Position numbers and translations under genes: made by a program
The notes under the pieces: model-generated
The model's database searches: none
Seen by the model: only the letters and a program-made list of their open reading frames with translations
Told to the model about the DNA's origin: nothing
Part shown: positions 1 through 7,578 of the stretch, piece after piece
How the letters are laid out: the number at the start of each line of letters is the position of its first letter
Numbering within the stretch: position 1 is the first letter of the stretch
NCBI GenBank assembly: GCA_964570665.1
Contig: CAZMZH010000016.1
Coordinates: 1 to 64,000, forward strand
DNA from: JAJDAT01 sp964570665
GTDB lineage: Bacteria; Nitrospinota; Nitrospinia; Nitrospinales; JAJDAT01
Length of the DNA stretch: 64,000 nucleotides
Reading direction: 5' to 3'

Positions 1-95
1 TGACTCTTTCACTTACAAAGGTCTAAATCTGTAAACGCTTTTCTTTACTTACCCAGTTCACCTGCGGTAGATCAGATGAGATTTCCGCCGCCGGT

Positions 96-1094
96 TTATT
101 TTTTTCTTTCTAGCTGAGTATTGTTTAAAATTCCCTCCCAGGGAAAATTTGGGCCAGGGTCTTCCCTTCGATTGAATAACTTGCCACCGCATTTTTCTTT
201 ACGTTTATCAACATCGGAATGCGCCTGAAGAAACTTTACATTTGGCCACTTTTGTTTGATTCTCCTGATCCGTGCTTTAAGGTTCTCGATTTGTCCTTTA
301 TCAAATTTTTCCCCCTTCTTTCCTTCATACATCAACTCAATGCCGATTGAATTTGGATTGGCGCCAACGGTGTGAAATGCTTCAAAAATCTCTGGAACGA
401 CCAATTCCTCCCCCTCTTTATTACGACCAATAATCCAATGAGGGGTATGTCCATTTTTCCCTCTCTTCCAAAATATATTTTGCCACTGTTTGGCACTCTT
501 GCCCCATGTGCCAAAATGTGTCCAGGTCCCCTTTTGCTTGAGGAGTTGTTCATGTTTTTTTAATTCGCGTTTAAATTTTTTCTTATCAGAAAACTTTTTC
601 TCATTAGGAGCTTCAATTACTTTTCCCTTCTTATCCTTGATAGCGCAACCGTATCCGCCAATGGTATGAATGACGATAGATTTCACATCTTCAATATTCC
701 GCTTTTTCCTTCCTTCATAAAAGCTATAGGCATTTTTATAATTTCTCGTCTGTTGCATACAGCGTTTATATTCTTCATTTTGCATATGATGAAGTTTTGT
801 TCTTTCTCTCCACGCTTCGGAAGATTCTTTAAAAAGTTGCGATCGACGCTTTTTGCCTTCTTTATTGTGATAGCTTGTATTTCGCGCTTGGTCGCCTAAT
901 CTTCTCGCTTGGTTTTCAAGCTGCTTTCTTTTTTTACCATAACTTTCTCTAATAGACTGACAGTCTTTAGATGTTGTGGGTATGGCTGGCGCAACTTGGT
1001 GTTGGAACTTATTTGCGGCCTCTTCCGCTGTTATATTGGATTCAACATTTTGGACAACGATAAACAATAATGTCAAAAAAAGATGTCTTTTCAT
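96..1094 (-). CDS. Secreted N-acetylmuramoyl-L-alanine amidase (Amidase_2/PGRP fold)
   Basis: The protein has 332 residues and begins with a signal peptide (about residues 1-19). A lysine/arginine-rich, probably helical region follows (40-130). The C-terminal half resembles Amidase_2: VIHTIGG with His143, HWIIGRN around 219-225, NSIGIEL at 248-254, AHSD with His292, and DPGPNF with Asp312. His143, His292 and Asp312 match the usual zinc triad, so cleavage of the amide between muramic acid and the stem peptide is likely. The N-terminal helical region is not typical of the family. It stands alone on the minus strand, next to a set of secreted accessory genes on the plus strand. Fold assignment is fairly sure; the biological role (wall turnover or an effector-like activity) is inference. 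Confidence 0.75.
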   Translation of the reverse strand: MKRHLFLTLLFIVVQNVESNITAEEAANKFQHQVAPAIPTTSKDCQSIRESYGKKRKQLENQARRLGDQARNTSYHNKEGKKRRSQLFKESSEAWRERTKLHHMQNEEYKRCMQQTRNYKNAYSFYEGRKKRNIEDVKSIVIHTIGGYGCAIKDKKGKVIEAPNEKKFSDKKKFKRELKKHEQLLKQKGTWTHFGTWGKSAKQWQNIFWKRGKNGHTPHWIIGRNKEGEELVVPEIFEAFHTVGANPNSIGIELMYEGKKGEKFDKGQIENLKARIRRIKQKWPNVKFLQAHSDVDKRKEKCGGKLFNRREDPGPNFPWEGILNNTQLERKK

Positions 1095-1283
1095 AAGTTA
1101 ATCCTATCAGGAATTCCGCTCAAAACCAGACATGTATTTTATCTGAATTCTGCGTTGTTTTAAACAAACACCCACCAAAGAACACGAAGGTCAAAAAATC
1201 GAATACCGATCCAGAATATGGTAAAATTCAGGACAATTCCTATTTCATTTCAAAACATTAAAAAACTCAACCTGGTGTTACCA

Positions 1284-2213
1284 ATGAAACCAATAACATT
1301 TATGGCATTATCGATTTGTTTGGGTTTGGCGTATGTAGGAGAGGCCGAGGCAACCGTTTGGTGTTATGCGGATTATGAAGAAAATTCCGAATGCAATGCC
1401 TTGGCACGAGAGAAAATGATGGAGATCAGGGGGATCAAGAAAAATGGGAGAATGTGTAATGGGAGTGCGCCTAAAAGGAGTTCCAGGATAATGGGTGAGG
1501 GGCTTTGCAGTATGCCTTTAAATCAAGGGTGTTCTCACTTTGCCAAGACCTGCAATGATGCACAATCGAGTTACAAAAAGAAGATTAAATTCTGTCGCCA
1601 GGAAGTCCGTCGGTTTCAGGAATGCAAAAAGAGCGCTAAAAAAGACGAAGAAATCTTCATAAAAGAAAGGGAAGTTAAAAGCAGACGCGATAAACCAAAT
1701 AATTATACCTCTCGTGACAATCAACGAAGCCAAATGGAGGCGGCTTTCCAGGACAAACAACGTAGGGAAATGGAAGAGGCCTTTCAGGACAAACAACGTG
1801 GAGACATGGAGGCGGCTTTCCAGGACAAACAACGTAGGGAACAGGAGGAAGCCGAAAGACAGGCTGAACTGGCAAGACAAAGAGAACGAGACAGACTGGC
1901 GGAACTGAATAGACAGAGAGAGAAACTGACTAAGCTCAAAAGAGAAAAACAGCGAGAACGAGAACGAAGAAGAGAAAGACAGCGAGAACGAAGAAGAGAA
2001 GCCGCTCTCGAAAGGGAAATGGAAGAAGAACGTGACTGGCAGAGAAATTCACAGAGTGGATCAGGTTTTGGCGGTTTCTTAGAGGGTTTCACCAGGCAAC
2101 TTAACGAATCAATTAGGCGCAACAGAGGCAGTGGCAGTGGCAGCGGCAGTGGTAGCGGTTACGGTGGCGGAAGTTCAGGAGATTGTGGAGGTGGTACCTG
2201 CAAAACGCAATGA
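1284..2213 (+). CDS. Secreted Cys-rich/charged coiled-coil protein with Gly-Ser tail
   Basis: I do not recognise a family. I chose the ATG at 1284, because it directly begins a signal peptide (MKPITFMALSICLGLAYVGE..); an upstream ATG at 1218 would bury that peptide. After cleavage there is a cysteine-rich stretch (WCYADYEENSECN and onward, about ten Cys in 90 residues). Next come about 150 residues rich in Arg, Glu and Gln containing three near-identical 12-residue units (FQDKQRRE core), then a Gly/Ser-rich tail ending GGGTC. The architecture suggests an extracytoplasmic, disulfide-stabilised head on a helical stalk. It is followed 14 bp later by an ankyrin gene and may be co-transcribed with it. 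Confidence 0.6.
   Translation: MKPITFMALSICLGLAYVGEAEATVWCYADYEENSECNALAREKMMEIRGIKKNGRMCNGSAPKRSSRIMGEGLCSMPLNQGCSHFAKTCNDAQSSYKKKIKFCRQEVRRFQECKKSAKKDEEIFIKEREVKSRRDKPNNYTSRDNQRSQMEAAFQDKQRREMEEAFQDKQRGDMEAAFQDKQRREQEEAERQAELARQRERDRLAELNRQREKLTKLKREKQRERERRRERQRERRREAALEREMEEERDWQRNSQSGSGFGGFLEGFTRQLNESIRRNRGSGSGSGSGSGYGGGSSGDCGGGTCKTQ
1734..1841 (+). repeat. Three tandem 36-bp in-frame repeats
   Basis: Three consecutive 36-bp units (starting 1734, 1770 and 1806) each encode M-E-(A/E)-A-F-Q-D-K-Q-R-(R/G)-(E/D). They are nearly identical in DNA as well as in protein. This points to recent tandem expansion inside the stalk of the secreted protein. Confidence 0.8.
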
Positions 2214-2227
2214 AGGAGACTAAAAAA

Positions 2228-2788
2228 ATGAACCCGAAAATTCCAGTTTTTTTTCTACTAGCCCTCTTTTCTACGCAGAATGTTTATGCCGAGTGCACCA
2301 CGGATCAAATTATAAAGCTAGGCGACCAGGGGTGGTTTCCCAAGGAAATTAAGCAAATGTGCGGCGGTTCAGGAACAAGACCTCAAACCCGACCACAAAG
2401 TTCGGGCATTCCCGAAAACGTCAATCAGCAGGATGCCCACGGCTATACTGCGTTAATGAATGCGGTGATGGCTGGCGATAAAGAAAAGGTAAAGTCTCTA
2501 TTAGCGGAAGGTGCGGACGTTAGTTTGAAAAATAAGAAAGGCATGACTGCAATGGATATTGCGAAATTTAAGAATTACAGAGAAATAATGAAAATGCTGA
2601 TGGGTAATCCTGTGAAATGTGATAACGGAATGTCCTGTGTATGCCTTGGATTCAAAATGGAAATTCAAAATTACCAAAAGGAAATTGATGAATTGGATAT
2701 GAAAAATCCCGCTCACAGGTCATCTGCCCAAGCCTATAGGGAAGAAATACAGTATAGGCAAAACTGGGTCAATACTAATTGTAGTTAA
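2228..2788 (+). CDS. Secreted ankyrin-repeat protein
   Basis: Start chosen at the ATG at 2228, preceded by AAGGAG at 2213-2218; an ATG at 2210 lacks a comparable site. The 186-residue product begins with a signal peptide (IPVFFLLALFSTQNVYA). A roughly 28-residue module follows (CTTDQIIKLGDQGWFPKEIK, then a QMCGG motif) that recurs in the gene at 3748. Then come two ankyrin-like units (around 62-125) with NQQDAHGYTALMNAVMAG and KNKKGMTAMDIAK, and a C-terminal segment with cysteines. It is probably periplasmic or secreted and acts in protein binding. The ankyrin part is a near-copy of that in the next gene. Confidence 0.7.
   Translation: MNPKIPVFFLLALFSTQNVYAECTTDQIIKLGDQGWFPKEIKQMCGGSGTRPQTRPQSSGIPENVNQQDAHGYTALMNAVMAGDKEKVKSLLAEGADVSLKNKKGMTAMDIAKFKNYREIMKMLMGNPVKCDNGMSCVCLGFKMEIQNYQKEIDELDMKNPAHRSSAQAYREEIQYRQNWVNTNCS
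2420..2599 (+). repeat. 180-bp ankyrin-coding direct repeat, copy 1
   Basis: This block and 2870-3049 align without gaps over 180 bp, and about 86 bp (2502-2587 against 2952-3037) are identical. They encode the ankyrin units of two adjacent genes, so one gene gave rise to the other's ankyrin domain very recently, or conversion keeps them alike. Confidence 0.85.
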
Positions 2789-2806
2789 GCTTATTTAGGG
2801 GGTTTC

Positions 2807-3619
2807 ATGAGAACCAAATCAATTTTATTATGTTTTTTACTCCTTGCACCTTTGGTAGCCTCTGCTGATGTCAATCAGCAAGATGCCCAAGGATATACTC
2901 CACTTATGGATGCGGTGATGGCAGGCGATAAAGAAAAGGTCAAATCTCTAATAGCGGAAGGTGCGGACGTTAGTTTGAAAAATAAGAAAGGCATGACTGC
3001 AATGGATATTGCGAAATTTAAGAATTACAGAGAAATATTGGAATTGCTGAGAAGGGATTTTATAAGCAAGATGGCGTATGAACTTGTAATATTAAACGGC
3101 GAAACTTCTAAAAACTCTAAGCGATGGAAAGAAGAAGTTTTCCCAGGGTATGCCAACAGCGAAGTTGGAAAAACTCTTCCAGCAAAAATAGTGACTTTTC
3201 AAGGATATAATTTTCCTAATTGGATTGCGGGAGCTATTCAAGAAAGTCGGATAGGAGAGATTGTTGGAACTCCAACTTTTATTATTTGGGATGTGGAGAA
3301 AAAACAAGAAGTTGGAAGAGTGGAAGGTTACACAGAAAAGCCTAAGTTTTATTCCAAAATGAAGGAAGCTTTAGCTATGGTAAAACAAGGAATGCATCCT
3401 GGACAAAGAGAAGGTTCAGGAGGCGACCATAGAGAAGAAGGTTCAGGTGGCGCACAACGGCAGGAAGAAGGTTCTCCTACAAGTAAAGACATTATGGATC
3501 ATATGTACAAAACTCCAGAAGAGGCAAAGCTGGCTTCGGAGATGCTAGGCCTAGGCGGTGAAATACATTCTCATGAAACGCCAAATGGAACTATTTATAT
3601 GCCAGGTTCGACAATGTGA
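2807..3619 (+). CDS. Secreted ankyrin + thioredoxin-like fusion lacking the CxxC cysteines
   Basis: The protein has 270 residues with a signal peptide (1-20), ankyrin units (21-85), then a thioredoxin-like domain (about 88-190). The latter shows YELVILNGET-SKNS-KRWKEEV, followed by SEVGKTLPAKIVTF and the cis-proline motif VGTPTFIIWD (Pro156). In relatives I know (thioredoxin-like proteins with CPYCxxW near this position) the active site is CxxC. Here the aligned positions are Ser101 and Ser104, so a redox role is unlikely. The tail is Gly/Glu-rich with methionines and histidines. It lies 18 bp after the previous ankyrin gene and has a plausible purine-rich ribosome site. Function unknown. Confidence 0.7.
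   Translation: MRTKSILLCFLLLAPLVASADVNQQDAQGYTPLMDAVMAGDKEKVKSLIAEGADVSLKNKKGMTAMDIAKFKNYREILELLRRDFISKMAYELVILNGETSKNSKRWKEEVFPGYANSEVGKTLPAKIVTFQGYNFPNWIAGAIQESRIGEIVGTPTFIIWDVEKKQEVGRVEGYTEKPKFYSKMKEALAMVKQGMHPGQREGSGGDHREEGSGGAQRQEEGSPTSKDIMDHMYKTPEEAKLASEMLGLGGEIHSHETPNGTIYMPGSTM
2870..3049 (+). repeat. 180-bp ankyrin-coding direct repeat, copy 2
   Basis: Second copy of the block at 2420-2599; differences cluster in the first 80 bp and at the very end. Confidence 0.85.
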
Positions 3620-3747
3620 TTAAAGTATTACTTAGTTTCGCTACTGTCCGGTAAAGTTTTTAAGTTGGTCGTTGGATTTTTTTCGAAACAAATAGTTTCC
3701 TTATTTTTCAATAGTCCCATTCAGTTAATTTGCTCAAGGATATGGTC

Positions 3748-3945
3748 ATGAAAATTACAGCTATCCGTTTTCCAAATATTCTAGTTTTTCTTCTACTAGT
3801 CCTCTTTTCCACGCAACATGCCTTCGCCGAATGCACACCGGATCAAGTTATAGAATTGGGAAGACAAGGTTGGTCTCCAGATGAAATTAAGCAAATGTGC
3901 GGCGGTTCAAAGGCAAGATCTGAGCAATTTTACGCCGCCCTCTAA
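3748..3945 (+). pseudogene. Truncated paralogue of the 2228 ankyrin protein
   Basis: This 65-residue ORF repeats the signal peptide and the C(T/S)xDQxIxLGxQGWxPxEIKQ module plus QMCGG of the protein starting at 2228. It then ends abruptly (SKARSEQFYAAL) before any ankyrin unit. I read it as the 5' remnant of a third copy, cut where the tRNA-proximal junction sequence begins. It could still be expressed as a small secreted Cys-containing peptide, so pseudogene is a moderate-confidence call. Confidence 0.5.
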
Positions 3946-3963
3946 AGTAGATAAAAGTAGACA

Positions 3964-4048
3964 CTGTTATTAACAGGGAAAGAACAGGGGATTGATACCT
4001 GGAAGGAATCTCGCTAAAGGTGGCAAAATAGTGGCAAATTGAGGCAAA
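3964..4048. repeat. Possible integration-site remnant: palindrome plus phased TGGCAAA repeats
   Basis: A perfect inverted repeat CTGTTA-T-TAACAG lies at 3964-3976. Forty-five bases on are heptamers TGGCAAA at 4021 and 4032 and AGGCAAA at 4042, spaced 11 and 10 bp. They sit about 50 bp beyond the 3' end of the tRNA-Arg gene. This is the place and style of arm sites left by tyrosine-recombinase elements that insert in tRNA genes. Inference; no integrase gene is present here. Confidence 0.4.
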
Positions 4049-4054
4049 AATAAA

Positions 4055-4087
4055 AAGGGCTCACAAGCTTAAATCTTGTAAACCCTT
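4055..4087 (-). terminator. Rho-independent terminator after tRNA-Arg
   Basis: Read on the minus strand, AAGGG pairs with CCCTT and ACAAG with CTTGT (3-nt internal loop each side, 7-nt apical loop). The hairpin is followed by a T-rich run (complement of 4044-4056). It ends transcription from the tRNA-Arg gene. Confidence 0.7.
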
Positions 4088-4098
4088 GATATTGCAAG

Positions 4099-4172
<74 letters not shown>

Positions 4173-4240
4173 ATTTTTTTCTAGGACGCATTATAAGGAT
4201 TTGGCGACCTTTTTTAAAGAAAATTAAAAATATAAAATCT

Positions 4241-4630
4241 TCATTTATTGAGCAGGGTAAGACCAAGCTTGATTCCCAAGAAAACAGCCAATAACGTTAA
4301 AATAATTGTTCCCCCAACATTCATTAAAAATAATGCAAATTCTTTACGTTCTATTAATCGATACGAGTCGTAACTAAATGTGGACATTGTTGTAAAACCG
4401 CCGAGTAAACCAATTGTCAGAAACAATCGGGTGTCTTCGGTGAAAATTTCTTTGTATTCCATTGCCGAAACCACGATACCTAAAAAAAAACTACCCAGGA
4501 CATTGACAACCAGTGTCCCCAGAGGATAGCCTCCGCCAACTACTTGGACCCATTCTTTAACTAGGTACCTTAAAATAGATCCAATAAAGCCTCCAACACC
4601 GACATAAACTAATGTGACTATTGATGGCAC
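4241..4630 (-). CDS. crcB: Fluoride ion channel CrcB/Fluc
   Basis: The 129-residue membrane protein has four predicted membrane segments and the family hallmarks GGxxGSxxRY near the N-terminus (GGFIGSILRYL), PLGTLxVNxxGSFxLG and GGFTTMSTFS. These match CrcB/Fluc, a dual-topology dimeric channel that exports fluoride. Length is normal. It begins 33 bp downstream of the end of the caspase-like gene on the same strand. I looked for a fluoride riboswitch just upstream and could not support one. Confidence 0.92.
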   Translation of the reverse strand: MPSIVTLVYVGVGGFIGSILRYLVKEWVQVVGGGYPLGTLVVNVLGSFFLGIVVSAMEYKEIFTEDTRLFLTIGLLGGFTTMSTFSYDSYRLIERKEFALFLMNVGGTIILTLLAVFLGIKLGLTLLNK

Positions 4631-4663
4631 AGTAATTAAACAACTCGTTAAAAAATCTAAAAA

Positions 4664-5791
4664 TTAATAAAGAGTTTCTGGATCTTCGAATGCAACCAAT
4701 TCATTAGACCCGGTTACGTTATGTTCCGTTATTGGCGATTGTGAACCGACAACTCCCACTTCTTCGTCCGGCCAGTTTATTATCGTTTTGCCCCGGTGTG
4801 AAAAAACATTACTTTGCTCTTCTTCTATTATTTCCGGCTCAGGATCTTCAATCTTTAATTCCGCGATATCTTTTGGTAAATCGGGTTTTGGTTCTTCTAT
4901 TTCTTTTTCCGTTGTAGAAGCTAAAGGAATAATTAATGTGCCTTGTTTGAAGGCATATCCTTTTAGCTTTCCATAAACCATTTTAATTCGTCCCCAACGT
5001 TCTTCCGCAATACCTTTATTTAAATAGGCGACTAGTTCCAAAGTTGTTAAGGTTCCGTCTTTCCATAAATCTGCGGCGCCATTTAAACCTTCGATCAAGC
5101 CTTGACGAATTTTACTTTCATCGCCGTTTTTGGAATTAATAAAAATAACTTCCCTGCTAGGTTCAAATTTGTCCGCCTTAATAGACCCAGAGTAAATGAT
5201 ATCGTCTTTTTCTAATGAGAGTCCTTTTGAACAACCTTCAAAGATCGATAGAATGTGTTTCGCTCCCAATTTCCTCAAGTAATGATCCAAACGATACATA
5301 CTGAGCGCATTTTCTCTAAACCAAATAGGATCTTTTTGCAGGTCGGGAGCGTCGGCAGGAATGAGATATTCCGCGTTGCTAACTCCAAATTTCGTTTTTA
5401 TCCCGCCACAGTGTCCGGCATAATAAACTAAAACCCTGCTATCAACATATCTGCCATAATTATTAAAAAATTCCAAAAGCGACTTATGGAACTCTTTACC
5501 CTTTGGGTTTTCTAAGGTTACCACGTCAAAGCCAAGGGTTTCGAGGGTGTTGGTTAAGTCTTTTCCAAACTCATTCAAATCTGGTAAAGGAGCCCATGGT
5601 TGAGTGTATTGATCTGACAATATCAATAGCGCGGCGCTTTTTTCGTATCGGCCAATTTCATTTCCGGAAGAGTCTTGCAGTATGAGTGGTTCTGCGGAAA
5701 TTCTATCGGATAGGTATGAAACGCTTAAAAATATATAAAAGCCAACGGCAAATAACTTTGTCTTATGATGGATAATTTTATCAAACCTCAT
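4664..5791 (-). CDS. Secreted caspase-like (peptidase C14) protein
   Basis: The protein has 375 residues. A hydrophobic N-terminus (about 13-33) reads as a signal peptide or anchor. The caspase-fold core spans about 50-270. It contains ALLILSDQYT, LNEFGKDLTNTLETLGFDVVTLENP, YYAGHCGG with the catalytic His127, and SIFEGCSKG with candidate nucleophile Cys187. In most family members the motif before the cysteine is DxCHSG or similar; Glu185 and Ser188-Lys189 here are divergent. The C-terminal 90 residues are Glu/Pro-rich and unassigned. Substrate unknown; activity is likely but not certain. Confidence 0.75.
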   Translation of the reverse strand: MRFDKIIHHKTKLFAVGFYIFLSVSYLSDRISAEPLILQDSSGNEIGRYEKSAALLILSDQYTQPWAPLPDLNEFGKDLTNTLETLGFDVVTLENPKGKEFHKSLLEFFNNYGRYVDSRVLVYYAGHCGGIKTKFGVSNAEYLIPADAPDLQKDPIWFRENALSMYRLDHYLRKLGAKHILSIFEGCSKGLSLEKDDIIYSGSIKADKFEPSREVIFINSKNGDESKIRQGLIEGLNGAADLWKDGTLTTLELVAYLNKGIAEERWGRIKMVYGKLKGYAFKQGTLIIPLASTTEKEIEEPKPDLPKDIAELKIEDPEPEIIEEEQSNVFSHRGKTIINWPDEEVGVVGSQSPITEHNVTGSNELVAFEDPETLY

Positions 5792-5916
5792 TTACGAGTT
5801 TCTCCGGTAACTTATGATAAGGTGTTTCAAATTGACGGGTTGAATATACGAATTTTTAGGTCGGATGTAAAGGAACGATAAACCAAAAAACAGTGGACGG
5901 AACGAAAATAGCGGTA

Positions 5917-6933
5917 CTATTTTTCCGCGTAATAAAACATCCGATCTATACACTGTTTGGCGCGATCAATTGTGCCGGGGGAGATTTCTACCGTATCTTG
6001 CGGTCGGGGATTTTCTAAAACTCGTAATATATCGTTGAGGGAATTGGATTTCATATAACGGCAAAGGACGCAAGACCCTACAAAATTTTTTTCAGGATGT
6101 TCAACCCTTAAAACATCGGTTAAACCGCATTCAGTTAGTAAGAAAAATTTTTCCGAATTGGATTCCGCAACGCGATTTAACATCATGGTAGTGCTACCTA
6201 CAAAGTCGGCTTTTTCAACGACTCCTGGACTGCACTCTGGGTGAACTAGCACCTCTGTTTCAGGATGGCTTGTGCGTATTAAATCAATGCTTTCTGGTTG
6301 ATACTCTTCATGAACATAACAAACGCCGTCGTAAATTTCTAAGTTCTTTTTAACGCCTTTTTCCTCCAAATGTTTTTTTACATTTTCACCCATTAGACGA
6401 TCTGGCAAAAAATAGATATTGTCGTTTTCTATAGTCTCAATAATTTTATAAACATTGGAGGATGTTACGCAAACGTCGCACTCGGCTTTAACTTCGGCAG
6501 TTGTATTTATATAGCAAACGAAAGTGTGATCGGGATATTTTTGTCTAAGCCTGACGACATCCCCTGCTTCTACGCTTTCCGCTAGAGAGCAACCGCCGTT
6601 TGTATTGGGATTTAATACTTGTTTTCGAGGATTTAAAATTTTTGCCGTTTGCGACATAAAATCTACAGCGGCAAAAACAATCGTTTCGGCGTCGGAATTT
6701 AAAGCCGCTTTTGCTAATCCGTATGAATCGCCGGTATAGTCTGCTACGCCATATAGAATTTCTGGAGCGACATAATTATGAGCTAGAATAATCGCGTTTC
6801 GTTCTTTTTTTAGATCTTCTATCCGCTGGATAGTCGGCATCAATTGTTCGCACCGCTCTTCGGTAAACTCGCAAATGGGATTTACGACGCGAACGTTTTT
6901 CAATTTCTCATGAAGAGATTTTGCGGTTACCAT
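5917..6933 (-). CDS. nadA: Quinolinate synthase NadA
   Basis: It condenses iminoaspartate (supplied by NadB or aspartate dehydrogenase) with dihydroxyacetone phosphate to quinolinate in de novo NAD synthesis. The 338-residue sequence has AIILAHNYVAPEI near the N-terminus, GDSYGLAKAA, and FAAVDFMSQTAKILNP. Candidate [4Fe-4S] ligands are Cys115 (GGCSLAE), Cys155 (CVTSSN) and Cys291 (VLCRYMK). Length is typical. It is alone on its strand with about 100-bp gaps on both sides. Confidence 0.95.
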   Translation of the reverse strand: MVTAKSLHEKLKNVRVVNPICEFTEERCEQLMPTIQRIEDLKKERNAIILAHNYVAPEILYGVADYTGDSYGLAKAALNSDAETIVFAAVDFMSQTAKILNPRKQVLNPNTNGGCSLAESVEAGDVVRLRQKYPDHTFVCYINTTAEVKAECDVCVTSSNVYKIIETIENDNIYFLPDRLMGENVKKHLEEKGVKKNLEIYDGVCYVHEEYQPESIDLIRTSHPETEVLVHPECSPGVVEKADFVGSTTMMLNRVAESNSEKFFLLTECGLTDVLRVEHPEKNFVGSCVLCRYMKSNSLNDILRVLENPRPQDTVEISPGTIDRAKQCIDRMFYYAEK

Positions 6934-7068
6934 AACCTATTACCAGGTTGATTAAATAGTTTTAAAAGGCTTTTGTTAGGGATGTTTGTATGTAATTAGA
7001 TCTATTTATTTCTAAATTATTCATGTCAAAGCGCTAGCTTGATTTCTCATAATATTTGCTCTAATAAA

Positions 7069-7521
7069 TTAATTAGAAAGCCCTTTAGTTAACAATTGAT
7101 CCAGGCGGTTTGCAAAAGATTTTCTATCGCTTTGGCTTAGCGCGGGAGGACCTCCTGTCTCTATTCCGCTAGAGCGTAAGGTCTCCATAAAATCTCTTAT
7201 ATTTAAACGGGCTCTAATATTATCTATTGAATACAACTCTCCTCTAGGATCGAGCGCGTTGCCTCCTTTTTCAATTACCTCTGCGGCCAAGGGGATATCG
7301 CTTGTTATAACCAGGTCGCCAACGCTAAGCCTTTTAACTATTTCATTGTCGGCAACATCAAAACCAGAGGCTACTTGAATCGATTTAATACAGGGCGAGC
7401 TCGGTATGCGCATGGGACGGTTAGCGACAAGCGTTAACATTATTCCCGTGCGGTCTGCGGCTTTGTATAAAATATTTTTGATCACGACAGGGCATGCATC
7501 CGCGTCCACCCATATTTTCAT
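7069..7521 (-). CDS. YaiI/YqxD family protein (DUF188)
   Basis: The 150-residue protein matches the DUF188 family: MKIWVDADACPVVIK at the N-terminus, VASGFDVADNEIV, VITSDIPLA, NALDPRGELY and GGPP near the C-terminus. These acidic clusters resemble a PIN/NYN-like nuclease fold, but the family's function is unestablished. It lies just downstream of the proteasome operon in the same orientation, 57 bp after pafA, so it may be read from that transcript. Confidence 0.88.
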   Translation of the reverse strand: MKIWVDADACPVVIKNILYKAADRTGIMLTLVANRPMRIPSSPCIKSIQVASGFDVADNEIVKRLSVGDLVITSDIPLAAEVIEKGGNALDPRGELYSIDNIRARLNIRDFMETLRSSGIETGGPPALSQSDRKSFANRLDQLLTKGLSN

Positions 7522-7578
7522 TTTATGTTAATTCTGTTATCGACGACAATAATTTTTTTGAAGTGAGATTGGAAACCT

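Noticed and set aside
4631..4663. Fluoride riboswitch before crcB
   Set aside because: Only 33 bp separate the two genes, too short for the switch, and no pseudoknot core is visible.
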